The notes beneath the pieces are model-generated. The model was given only the letters and a program-made list of their open reading frames with translations. It did not search any database and had not been told where the DNA came from. The position numbers and the translations under genes are program-made. Below are positions 26,657 through 34,893 of a DNA stretch of 64,000 bases, piece after piece. Each line of letters begins with the position of its first letter. Position 1 is the stretch's first letter. The stretch comes from CAVUAA01 sp963739345 (GTDB lineage Bacteria > Chlamydiota > Chlamydiia > Chlamydiales > JAFEGQ01), in the NCBI GenBank assembly GCA_963739345.1, contig CAVUAA010000001.1, positions 1,054,001 to 1,118,000 on the forward strand. The letters run 5' to 3'.

Positions 26657-27121
26657 TTACCGTGACAAAGGAACCAAAAAGTCATTACTTTCGTAAGATT
26701 TAAAAGTATAAACCCCAAACGTGAATAGGCAGCAAACTTTTATTAATTCCATAGACAGGTAGTAGAAATGAAGAAAGGAACGCGATACTTCATTCCCCAA
26801 CAAGACCATGTCCACCCTCTCGTTTAATGCAGGCAGCAGCAAGAAAGTTTGCGCAAGAAGAAGAACGATAGGAACTGCAATATAGATAAGAGCTGTTCTG
26901 CTCCTAATAAGAATGAGATGCATTAAAATAATAAAGGCGAGGACCCACTCCACCTTATTAAGTGCGCCAAATATTAGCCGACCTATGCTTAAACCGATTG
27001 GCAACGTCATATTTACAGCGCGAAATTTTAGCCAGGCCTCCATGAAGCTAATCGAGCAGACGAAGCCTATCCAAATGAATACAGCGATCATCGCGATAGG
27101 GAGTTTTGAATTTCTGCTCAT
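26657..27121 (-). CDS. Hypothetical four-helix membrane protein
   Basis: A 154-residue protein with four hydrophobic segments (AMIAVFIWIGFVCSISF, a central VLAFIILMHLILI, ALIYIAVPIVLLLAQTFLLL, and a C-terminal LIKVCCLFTFGVYTF). The segment KFRAVNMTLPIGLSIGRLIF reminds me of uncharacterised Bacteroidetes membrane proteins. ATG at 27121 is preferred over the upstream one because AAAGG lies 7 bp before it. The DNA is AT-rich compared with its surroundings, supporting acquisition. No function is known. Confidence 0.65.
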   Translation of the reverse strand: MSRNSKLPIAMIAVFIWIGFVCSISFMEAWLKFRAVNMTLPIGLSIGRLIFGALNKVEWVLAFIILMHLILIRSRTALIYIAVPIVLLLAQTFLLLPALNERVDMVLLGNEVSRSFLHFYYLSMELIKVCCLFTFGVYTFKSYESNDFLVPLSR

Positions 27122-27278
27122 CACAATACCTTTATAGTAACGCATCGGCAATCAGGCGGCGATGCCATTGCAAGGAAACTTCTTCTTCACACATGAGGAC
27201 AGGGTGCTTTTTATGGGCTATTTTCTCAAGTTTTCCCAATCTCTTTTTTGGGGAAGGGACTGCCGGACGGGGGGTGTT

Positions 27279-27332
27279 GGCCGTGTTGCACTAATCAGCC
27301 AGCGGCCGCTGGCTGATTAGTGCAACACGGCC
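27279..27332. repeat. Perfect 54-bp palindrome
   Basis: Two 27-bp arms with no spacer and no mismatch run outward from a centre at 27305/27306 (central AGCGGCCGCT). It lies 3 bp beyond the DMT transporter stop codon, on the border between the AT-rich membrane gene and chlamydia-like sequence. There is no T-tract. Confidence 0.97.
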
Positions 27333-27334
27333 CC

Positions 27335-28225
27335 TCAAACCTTGCGCACCGACATGATCACTCCACCTGCAATGATGAGAGCCACCCCGATAATGGTGTG
27401 CAGTTGCGGAACGATGTCGTACCAGAGCCAGTCAATCAAACCCGAGAAGATGATCGTTGCATACAAAAATGGAGCCAACGTCGTCGCCTTCTTCACATAC
27501 CTAAAAGCGGCGTTCTTCAAGGTCTGATTGGCAATCGTCAGCACCGCAAAAGCCACCACGACTCCCACCACCCCCACTGAGAAGTGGTCGAACACACTCA
27601 GATGTCCCTCTCCCATTACCAACAACAGGAAAAACGCAAACAGCGAACACAGTCCAAACAGAACCAGATTGATCACCACAATGTTCTCAGACTTTGTCAT
27701 CCGGTGTTGGATGATTTGTCCCGCCGCCGTCAGCAAGCCACTCAACAGACCGATCAAGCTAATCGGTGCAATCAGATTGCCCCCCACCCCCAACGCAACC
27801 GCCACCCCCACAAAGCTAATCACAATCGAGACAATCGCCTTCGTCGACGCCCGTACTCTCAAAAAAAGAAACATCAAGATCGGTGCAAACAGACCACTCG
27901 TCGAATAGAGCAGCGTCGCTAGCAACAGATTTGTCCGCGACAGCACAAACAGCAAACAGTACTGTCCCCCCAGCACCACCACCGCTCGCAAGAGATGGGG
28001 CCAAACCGAATCCACCTGCAGCCTCAATCGCCTTACCAAGGCCCAAACGCCCAGTAGCACCAGCGGCGCAAAGAACCGGACGAAGACCACCACCCCTAGC
28101 GAGCTCACCGTGGTGAAGTACTTCCAAAGACTTGCCGCCACCGCCAAGCAGACCGTTGACAGCAGCACCAATCCGACGCTGGAAAAAAAGTCCCTCTGAC
28201 TAATGCGACCCGAGTTCATCAGCAC
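27335..28225 (-). CDS. DMT-superfamily (EamA) transporter
   Basis: A 296-residue inner-membrane protein with ten predicted helices in two EamA repeats (VFVRFFAPLVLLGVWALVRR near 46-65 and LKNAAFRYVKKATTLAPFLY near 236-255). DMT carriers move small metabolites; chlamydiae use relatives for S-adenosylmethionine import, but the substrate here cannot be told. The start could be GTG 28225 or ATG 28219. Both overlap the 3' end of the isochorismatase-like gene, so the two are probably cotranscribed. Confidence 0.85.
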   Translation of the reverse strand: MLMNSGRISQRDFFSSVGLVLLSTVCLAVAASLWKYFTTVSSLGVVVFVRFFAPLVLLGVWALVRRLRLQVDSVWPHLLRAVVVLGGQYCLLFVLSRTNLLLATLLYSTSGLFAPILMFLFLRVRASTKAIVSIVISFVGVAVALGVGGNLIAPISLIGLLSGLLTAAGQIIQHRMTKSENIVVINLVLFGLCSLFAFFLLLVMGEGHLSVFDHFSVGVVGVVVAFAVLTIANQTLKNAAFRYVKKATTLAPFLYATIIFSGLIDWLWYDIVPQLHTIIGVALIIAGGVIMSVRKV

Positions 28226-28772
28226 TCACTAACGTCGCCATCCGACTCAATACCCGCACACTCGCCCCCTTCTCCTCATCGCTCCCACACTCCGTCGCAT
28301 CCTCCACCACCTGCACCTCATAGTCCCGATCGTGTGCCTCCCTTGCCGTCAGCTCCACCGCCATGTTGGTCCCCACCCCCACTAGCGTTACCTTCCGTAC
28401 ATCATTTGCCCGCAGCACCAGATCCAAATCCGTTCCATAAAACGCACTCACCCTGTGCTTCACCACCTGCAAATCTCCCTCCTGCACATCCAACGCATCA
28501 CAAAACTGCCCACCCCACTCATCCAATTGCAGCGCACCCTTGCCTTTCGCCCCCTTAAACATCGGCGACCGCGTTGAGGAGTCCAGATAGTGCGCGTGAA
28601 ACCCTATCCGAACATGCACAATCAGATGTCCTTGCCCACGTCCCCACGCCGTGACCGCGTTGATCTTCTCGATCACGCCCCGGTCAGCAATCCGATCCGC
28701 GTACCGCGCATTCTTCCCCTTCGGGTGGCAGATATCATTCATAATATCCAACGTCACAACAGCCTCTTTCAC
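28200..28772 (-). CDS. Isochorismatase-family hydrolase lacking the catalytic cysteine
   Basis: A 190-residue member of the isochorismatase-like (cysteine hydrolase) superfamily: the Asp in AVVTLDIMND near residue 9, the Lys in VVKHRVSAFYGTDLD near 104, and the motif TLVGVGTNMAVELTAREAHD near 130-150. In nicotinamidase-type enzymes the last motif contains the nucleophilic Cys (T-N-x-C-V). Here that position is Ala (TNMAVE), as in true isochorismatases and phenazine PhzD-like enzymes, which do not use Cys. GTG at 28772 is taken as start because GGAGG lies 7 bp before it. It overlaps the DMT transporter gene. Confidence 0.85.
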   Translation of the reverse strand: MKEAVVTLDIMNDICHPKGKNARYADRIADRGVIEKINAVTAWGRGQGHLIVHVRIGFHAHYLDSSTRSPMFKGAKGKGALQLDEWGGQFCDALDVQEGDLQVVKHRVSAFYGTDLDLVLRANDVRKVTLVGVGTNMAVELTAREAHDRDYEVQVVEDATECGSDEEKGASVRVLSRMATLVSADELGSH

Positions 28773-28805
28773 AACCCTTCCTCCCAATCTTCCTCACACC
28801 CTCCT

Positions 28806-28896
28806 GCGGGATATCATCGACGAATGTCAATGATATCCCGCCGAATCACCCCCTATTTTCGCGGAACAGGAATGACATTTGTCGATCCTGTTCCGC
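28806..28896. repeat. Pair of inverted hairpins with conserved loops and different stems
   Basis: The first hairpin (28806-28841) has a 12-bp stem GCGGGATATCAT with loop CGACGAATGTCA. The second (28861-28896) has an 11-bp stem GCGGAACAGGA with loop ATGACATTTGTCGA. Read on the minus strand the second loop is TCGACAAATGTCAT, nearly the same as the first. The GCGG base is also shared, while the rest of the stem differs but stays fully paired. This lies upstream of the isochorismatase-like gene, in the otherwise empty 28773-28962 interval. Confidence 0.92.
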
Positions 28897-28962
28897 TACA
28901 CTATCCCCCTAAATACTTCTTACTTGCTTGACCGCAAAAAACTTAGACTCAGATTGCCGTGA

Positions 28963-29463
28963 TCACTGATCAGCTGCGCGGAGAAACTCCTCCCGAGGGC
29001 GAGGGTTAAAGTCCTTGCCCCCTTTGCCATTGAACAGGGCAAAAAAAAGGACTTCGCGATTAGAAAAACGCGGATCTTCTACCGTGCCGTATATACTATA
29101 GAACGTCCCGACAAGCGGATTTTTGCGTTTTTTGAAACGGCATATTTTAATTTGGGTTCCCGCAGGCAAAACCGCCAATATCCTCACCAGATGGATATCT
29201 GAAGAAACACACTTTGATCTCGCTTCCTCACTGTGCATCCAATTTTCCGAATCGGCCAGGTAGCACGCAATGGACGGCGGAACATCGCTTGTCCATCCCG
29301 GCGGAGCAAGAGTCACATTCCCAGGTCCACCTCTCTGGTAGAGGAACAAGTCCTCCACTAAGACATATTTCTGGCCGACAAGAGTATTTCCAAAATCACA
29401 ACCTCCATGACAGAAAGAAGTAACAGACATTAGTGCCCCCAATAAAAAAAACAGAAATCTCAT
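28963..29463 (-). CDS. Small secreted protein abutting the RHS gene
   Basis: A 166-residue protein with a signal peptide (MRFLFFLLGALMSVTSFCHG) and several cysteines (CDFG, IACYL, SKCVSS, KICRF), suggesting a folded, disulphide-bonded exported protein. No family is recognised. Its ATG follows the RHS stop codon directly (TAAATG), so it is translated from the same mRNA. In RHS toxin loci the gene immediately downstream often encodes the immunity protein; that is a possibility here, though the export signal would place it in the periplasm or beyond. Confidence 0.75.
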   Translation of the reverse strand: MRFLFFLLGALMSVTSFCHGGCDFGNTLVGQKYVLVEDLFLYQRGGPGNVTLAPPGWTSDVPPSIACYLADSENWMHSEEARSKCVSSDIHLVRILAVLPAGTQIKICRFKKRKNPLVGTFYSIYGTVEDPRFSNREVLFFALFNGKGGKDFNPRPREEFLRAADQ

Positions 29464-32400
29464 TTATCCTAAATACCTTTTCTCAGCATGTTGCGCGTCT
29501 CTGGCCATAGCCTTTTTGTATTGGTCTCCGCGAATCGTATGAGACCATCCGGCACCTCGGCGATGTGGCCTGATCTCACGTACATTGTACCCGGAACTAC
29601 TCGCTCCACAAGGATGCATGAGAAGAGAACCCAGTGCAACAGGATCATTGCGATAGCAGTAGTTGCAGACCTTTCCTGCAGCGGAACGCCCAATCCAGTC
29701 AGGGCCGCCGTAAGCATAGACTTCGATACGCTGGCGCAACTCATCCGGTATTTTCCTAAGAGCCGCCCGAGTGACCAGAGTACCCGCACTATGCGCATAC
29801 AACATCAGCATTCCATCACCGTCTAGCTGGGAAAAATCATTTAAGATGTCATTGACGAGAAGGTCGACGGCGTCCGAGCTCCCTATGCCTAACCACATTC
29901 CTAAAACCTCAAACAACTGAGGAACAAATCCGCGGCACGGCACGTGGGTGTAGTAGCAGCCCGTACTCAAATGGTCTAGGCTAAACTGTTCAGCGGTTTC
30001 TCTTACATCCTCACAAGAGTTGCTCATACCGTTGACAAACCGATGCCGGAGTTTAGAGCTATCTTCTGCATGCCCCACGCGACCAGAGGAGGGTTGTTCG
30101 AAGCAGGGGCGGCTGGGGTCGAAGGGTTTGCCTTGGAGGATGCAGCCTTGGCGGACGACCCACTCCTTCATGCCGCCACTGTCGAAGAGGTGGACGCCGA
30201 TAAATTCCATCACAGCGCCGGTGAGGGCGGAGGCGACACGGGAGAGGCCGCTGCTAGGGCCGCCGCGGCGAGAGGGGGGTTCAATGTGGACGGAGAAGGT
30301 GAAGCTGTTTTCACCCCAGAGGTCGAGGCGGGAGAGGGGGGCATTGAGACAATAGACGTAGAGGTTGGAGCTCTCTTCATAGCCCTTGGGATCGGGGGTG
30401 AGCCAGCGGCCAAGAGAGGGGTCGTAGTAGCGGCGGCCAAAGTTGGTGAGGTGGGTTTCGGGATCGTGGCGTTTGGAGCAAAAGCGGTAAGGATTGGCGG
30501 TGTCGTCGGTTTGACACTGGCCGTAGGCGGTGTAGCGGTAGGTGGCGTGGGTGTGGCCTTTGAGGTCGAGGAGGGTGGTGACAGAGCCGCGGTGATCATG
30601 GATGGGGATGTAGGGAGTGGAGGAGAGTTCGATGGAGATGGCGGCGCCAATTTCGGCACCGTGGCCAATCCCTAGGGCGCGGAATTCGAGAAGTGTGTCG
30701 GTGGAGTCGACGGCTCCAATTTCCATCCGGTTGTCGTAGAGGTAGCGGTGGTGGGTGTGGAGGTGCCAGGTGTCGTTTTGGCGGGTGTGGGTTTCTTTTG
30801 AGAGGCGGCGGTCGAAAATGTCGTAGGTGTAGGTGGCGCGGTGGGTGGGGGTTTCGGCGGTGATGAGCCGGTTAAGGGCGTCGTAAGTGTAGGTAGTGTT
30901 GGGGCGGGTGGTGAGGCACCCTTGAGGATCGTAGGTGAGAGTTTCGTTGTGGGTGGAGGTGAGCTGGTTGAGGGGGTCGACGGTCCACGGCTGATCGTCA
31001 TGGACGATTCGGTTATGGAGGGAGTCGTGTGTGTAGGTGTGAGAGGCGACGCCCTTTTCGGAGGTGAGCTGCTGGAGGTCGTCATAGGTGAAGGTGGCGT
31101 CGATTTGATCGTCGAGGGTGTAGTGGGTGAGGTTGCCGGCGGGATCGTAGGTAAGGTTGGTTTGAGAGAAGGGGGCGGTGGTGATGGCGGCGATACGTCC
31201 GAGTGGATCGTAGGTGGTGGTGCGGGTGCCTGCGCCGCCGGGCAGCTGTTCTAGGAGCTTGTTTCCCTGAAGGTCGTAGGAGGTGTAGTGGTGGGTGTAG
31301 AGAGGGGTTTGTTGGGAGGTGAGACGGGTGACGGTGCGGAGGTGGCCGGCATCAAAGGTGTAGGCGACGGAGGAGTGGTCGGGAAGGGTGAGGCGGGTGC
31401 GGCGCCCTTGGCGATCATAGGTGTAGCGGAGGCGTAAGCCGTTGCCGAGGGTCTCGGCGATGAGCCTATTGTTATCGTCATAGGAGCGGGTGGTGGTGCC
31501 AGATAGGGAGTGGACGGCGATGATGTTGTCGTTGCGGTCGTAGGTGTAATGGTCGTCGAGGTGGGGGCCGGCGCGATGGGTGATCCGGCTGAGCGGATCG
31601 TAGGTGTAGGTGAGGGTGGTTCCGTCTGGCCGCTGCAGTTCACACAGGTCGCCGTCGGCGTTGTAGTGGAAACGGGTGACACGGACGGAGGGGGTGCCAA
31701 GTCCCTCTGCTTGCATGCGGAGGTGGCCAACGGGGTCGTATTCCCACTGATTTTCGACGATCCGTTCTGGGTGATTGGGGGCTAATACGCGGTGCACTTC
31801 ACTCACGCGGTTGCCGCTCAAATCGTAGTAGGTGTCGGTTTGTGCAAGGAGTTGGCCGATCGCGTTTAGCCGTTGCTGGCGGAGGGTGTTTCCTCGGGGG
31901 TCGCGGTAGGAGAGGGTCTGATTGCCAACAGGATCGATGGTGGTGACGAGTAGGAGTGGGTGATCTTCAAGGGGGGCGTTGCGATCGTAACGGGTGGTGG
32001 TGGTTTGGCCGAGCGGATTAGTGGCTTCGGTGGGGTTTCCCATGAGATCGTAGGTGGCTGTGGAGATGTTGGCTTTAGCTTCGCTGGACCACCTCACCTC
32101 CCGGGTCCGGTTGCCATCGAGATCGTAGGCGTACTCAACTCTGCTGATGGGATTCCCGCTAGAATCAACAACTTCCTGACGAACCATGCGGTTGAGAAGA
32201 TCGTACTCCCAAACGGTGGCGGTGAAGGCGTTCTCCCCGTCACCGTAATACTCTCGCTCGCTGGCCTGTCTACCCAACGGATCATAGAAATAGGTTCGGC
32301 GCGTATCGGCCCGCACCTCTTCGATGAGACGACCGGCGCCGTCATACTTGAACCGAGTCTCGACGCCGTTGCCGTCGATCTCGGCCACTTTGAGCTCCCC

Positions 32401-34818
32401 CTTATAGAGGATCTCGCGGTGGACGAGATGCTCTTCTTCAGGCGAGTAGACGTCGGTGGTGAGGAGGCGATCGCGGTAGTCTCGGGTGTAGTGGGTAATG
32501 GCGCCGTTGCGGGCGGTCTCGCGAATGAGGCGGCCAGCAATGTCATAGGTGAACCGTTGGCTGGTCCCGTCGGAGAAGTAGGTGGCTGTGGGGTCGCCCC
32601 GGACATTGTGCTCGCGCCGGGTGGTTGAGCCGCGCGGGTCGATCTCCTCGATCATCCGATCGAGGGGGTCATAGATGCGCCGGACGACAGGACACTCCCA
32701 CCCGTCGGGCGTTCGGATAGCCGGCTGAATCTCCTCAATCAAATTGCCGAAGCTGTCGTAGACATATCTAGTGGAATTTCCACAGGTATCGATCTCTTCT
32801 ACAACCTGTCCAAGGAGGTCGTAGCGATACTGGACCGAGAGGTCACCCATTTCGGTGCGAATGAGTCGATCGGAGAAGTCGTAGGTGTGGCGACTCCTGT
32901 GGGTGGAAAGGGGGCGCCACTGCTCGATCAGATTGCCGTTGATGTCATAGGCAAATCTAGTCTCTTCTCCGAGAGGATTGGTCGCGCTGATGAGACGACC
33001 AGCTCGATCGTAGGCGCGGTCAGTGGCATAGGCAAACGCATTGTTAGCATCAAACACCTCCTCGCGAACTACCTGATTCGAGGTGTTGTAGACGAGGTGG
33101 ATGCGCTTAAGGAGATGCTCAACCCCCGCCTCCCAGTAGCGCTCTTCGGTCCACGCGGGCAACCCATCTTCTCGGTTCTTGGTCTCTGTGATCCGGCGAT
33201 AGGTGACACCGGCGAGCGATTCGGGATCGGGATCACACCCGTCGTCTTCGATCGCGAGCACCTGCTGCGCGTTGTGGTCGTAGGCAAAATAGTTCCGCTC
33301 ATGCAATTGGCCGTCGGCATAAACCAGCTTGGCGGTGGTCAAGTTGGTACCGGGCTGATAGGTGAAAACTTCAGCTCCCGTTTCGGTCTCATCGCGAGTA
33401 ACAAGGTTAAACCGATCGCCCGAGTAGGAGAGTGAGCGGCACGCCTCCCCCTCTCCCTCTCCCGTCAGATCCCCTTTCAATTCCTCTCGGACAACGTTGC
33501 CCCGGTGATCATACACATAGCGGTGTGACAGTAGGGTGCGCTGGCTTGCATCGACGATGCGGCGACAACAGAGATCACCTCCCTTCCACCACTCAAAATG
33601 CTCGCTCCGATTAGCCTCTCCTCCACAATAACGGGTGATCTCGCAGAGCCGTTGATCCGAATCTTGAGAGTAGCGGGTCCAATTGAAGTAGGCATCATAG
33701 ACGTTGGTCGAACAGCCATCTTTTCCGTAAATATATTGGACGACCGGATGAGGGGTCGCATCACAGCCGACAGGTCGCCACTCACATCGGACCCGTCCCA
33801 GACGGGGGTCAAACTCCCCCTTTTTGCCAACTTCAACGGCCGAGTTCACCACCCACGACTTACCTCGGTGATAGTAGTCAACGGCGTGGAAGCGCTCGTC
33901 GTCCCCCAAAACTGCCTTAAGCGATAGAGGAGAGAGACCATCCAACCGGCGGGAATAGCGGAGCCGCTCCTGCCGCCCATCGGGATGATCAACCTCATCA
34001 AGCAGATAGACTTCCAGGTCCTTCTTCTCATCCTGAAACACTAGGTTGAATGTGTAGCGATAGACGCAGGTCTGTCCATCGCTCGTCTGCACTAGAACCT
34101 GGTTGCTCTGGCTATAGTCGAATTCAACCCACCCAAAGGTGACGCTCCCATCGGCATTGGTCGATTCAATGCGGAGAGGACCGCCATCCTCATTATAGCT
34201 GTAGTGGATCCGGTTGCCGTTGGGTCTGCGCACCTCGATCAGCCGAAACTTTTCTACCCCATCACGATGATGCCGATTGGCGTGAACCCGCTTCCCATAG
34301 TGTCCAAAAATGCGCTGCTCTCCGTTTCCTCTGGTGAGCGTCCAACCGTATCCGCCGTAATGGAACTGGAGAGAGAGACCACGCAGGTTGTTGCTTGCAG
34401 AGAGCACGGGGCCCCCGATATTGGTGTAGCTATCGGGAATCTCCACCTTCGCTGCCCAATTTTCCGGATGGCGGCGGAAGCTCCAATCTTCTTTAGCCAC
34501 AAACTGGCAAGAGCCACCCGTGTCCGAATCCCAAGTGATATCGAGATCGCGTCGGTCACGAGAGACTCTCGCAGTGATCTCCTCAGTCTGCAAAACCCAG
34601 TGGCCGCGATGACCCCCATCTTTGCAACTTGAGACGTACCATCTGCAAACCTCAATCGGCTCAGCGCAGTTGACCACCACGTCAGTTTGGAAGTCGCTGA
34701 AGGCGCCGGAGGTGACGCTCACCGAGCCGGAAGGCTTGGTGAAAAGGTCGAATTCTACTCCAAACAGTGCACTGAAGAGGCACATCAGAGGAATGATGAT
34801 GAAACGCAGTTTTCTCAT
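29464..34818 (-). CDS. Giant secreted RHS/YD-repeat protein with a lipase-like C-terminal domain
   Basis: A 1784-residue protein with a signal peptide (MRKLRFIIIPLMCLFSALFG). A long array of YD/RHS repeats (for example YDPLGRQASE, TRFAYDINGNL, YTYDRNDNI) builds the RHS cocoon shell. The core ends with the standard boundary FGRRYYDPSLGRWLTPDPKG and NLYVYCLNAPLSRLDLWGE at about residue 1503. The variable 281-residue C-terminal domain looks like the chlamydial DUF687 family: FVNGMSNSCEDVRETAEQFS near 1594, and a serine-hydrolase elbow LYAHSAGTLV with Ser1677, plus candidate Asp1725 (YRNDPVA) and His1760 (WSHTIRG). This suggests a lipase/esterase toxin or effector enclosed in an RHS shell. No VgrG, PAAR or type VI genes are nearby. 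Confidence 0.92.
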   Translation of the reverse strand: MRKLRFIIIPLMCLFSALFGVEFDLFTKPSGSVSVTSGAFSDFQTDVVVNCAEPIEVCRWYVSSCKDGGHRGHWVLQTEEITARVSRDRRDLDITWDSDTGGSCQFVAKEDWSFRRHPENWAAKVEIPDSYTNIGGPVLSASNNLRGLSLQFHYGGYGWTLTRGNGEQRIFGHYGKRVHANRHHRDGVEKFRLIEVRRPNGNRIHYSYNEDGGPLRIESTNADGSVTFGWVEFDYSQSNQVLVQTSDGQTCVYRYTFNLVFQDEKKDLEVYLLDEVDHPDGRQERLRYSRRLDGLSPLSLKAVLGDDERFHAVDYYHRGKSWVVNSAVEVGKKGEFDPRLGRVRCEWRPVGCDATPHPVVQYIYGKDGCSTNVYDAYFNWTRYSQDSDQRLCEITRYCGGEANRSEHFEWWKGGDLCCRRIVDASQRTLLSHRYVYDHRGNVVREELKGDLTGEGEGEACRSLSYSGDRFNLVTRDETETGAEVFTYQPGTNLTTAKLVYADGQLHERNYFAYDHNAQQVLAIEDDGCDPDPESLAGVTYRRITETKNREDGLPAWTEERYWEAGVEHLLKRIHLVYNTSNQVVREEVFDANNAFAYATDRAYDRAGRLISATNPLGEETRFAYDINGNLIEQWRPLSTHRSRHTYDFSDRLIRTEMGDLSVQYRYDLLGQVVEEIDTCGNSTRYVYDSFGNLIEEIQPAIRTPDGWECPVVRRIYDPLDRMIEEIDPRGSTTRREHNVRGDPTATYFSDGTSQRFTYDIAGRLIRETARNGAITHYTRDYRDRLLTTDVYSPEEEHLVHREILYKGELKVAEIDGNGVETRFKYDGAGRLIEEVRADTRRTYFYDPLGRQASEREYYGDGENAFTATVWEYDLLNRMVRQEVVDSSGNPISRVEYAYDLDGNRTREVRWSSEAKANISTATYDLMGNPTEATNPLGQTTTTRYDRNAPLEDHPLLLVTTIDPVGNQTLSYRDPRGNTLRQQRLNAIGQLLAQTDTYYDLSGNRVSEVHRVLAPNHPERIVENQWEYDPVGHLRMQAEGLGTPSVRVTRFHYNADGDLCELQRPDGTTLTYTYDPLSRITHRAGPHLDDHYTYDRNDNIIAVHSLSGTTTRSYDDNNRLIAETLGNGLRLRYTYDRQGRRTRLTLPDHSSVAYTFDAGHLRTVTRLTSQQTPLYTHHYTSYDLQGNKLLEQLPGGAGTRTTTYDPLGRIAAITTAPFSQTNLTYDPAGNLTHYTLDDQIDATFTYDDLQQLTSEKGVASHTYTHDSLHNRIVHDDQPWTVDPLNQLTSTHNETLTYDPQGCLTTRPNTTYTYDALNRLITAETPTHRATYTYDIFDRRLSKETHTRQNDTWHLHTHHRYLYDNRMEIGAVDSTDTLLEFRALGIGHGAEIGAAISIELSSTPYIPIHDHRGSVTTLLDLKGHTHATYRYTAYGQCQTDDTANPYRFCSKRHDPETHLTNFGRRYYDPSLGRWLTPDPKGYEESSNLYVYCLNAPLSRLDLWGENSFTFSVHIEPPSRRGGPSSGLSRVASALTGAVMEFIGVHLFDSGGMKEWVVRQGCILQGKPFDPSRPCFEQPSSGRVGHAEDSSKLRHRFVNGMSNSCEDVRETAEQFSLDHLSTGCYYTHVPCRGFVPQLFEVLGMWLGIGSSDAVDLLVNDILNDFSQLDGDGMLMLYAHSAGTLVTRAALRKIPDELRQRIEVYAYGGPDWIGRSAAGKVCNYCYRNDPVALGSLLMHPCGASSSGYNVREIRPHRRGAGWSHTIRGDQYKKAMARDAQHAEKRYLG

Positions 34819-34893
34819 GTTAAGCTGGTGTCAAGATATTCCGTTTGTCGACGAATGGCAAGGAATAAGTTTTTTAGGTATATGTAGGGGTTG

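Noticed and set aside
26384..26718. Overlapping frames of 66-107 codons on both strands
   Set aside because: None has a ribosome binding site or recognisable composition; listed only as an unassigned region.
30043..32628. Several 130-220 codon plus-strand frames opposite the RHS gene
   Set aside because: They are antisense images of the YD repeats (Gly/Val/Ala-rich) and repeat with the same period.
30100..33900. Regularly repeated short motifs that might suggest a CRISPR array
   Set aside because: The repeats are degenerate YD-repeat codons within one reading frame, with no constant repeat/spacer structure.
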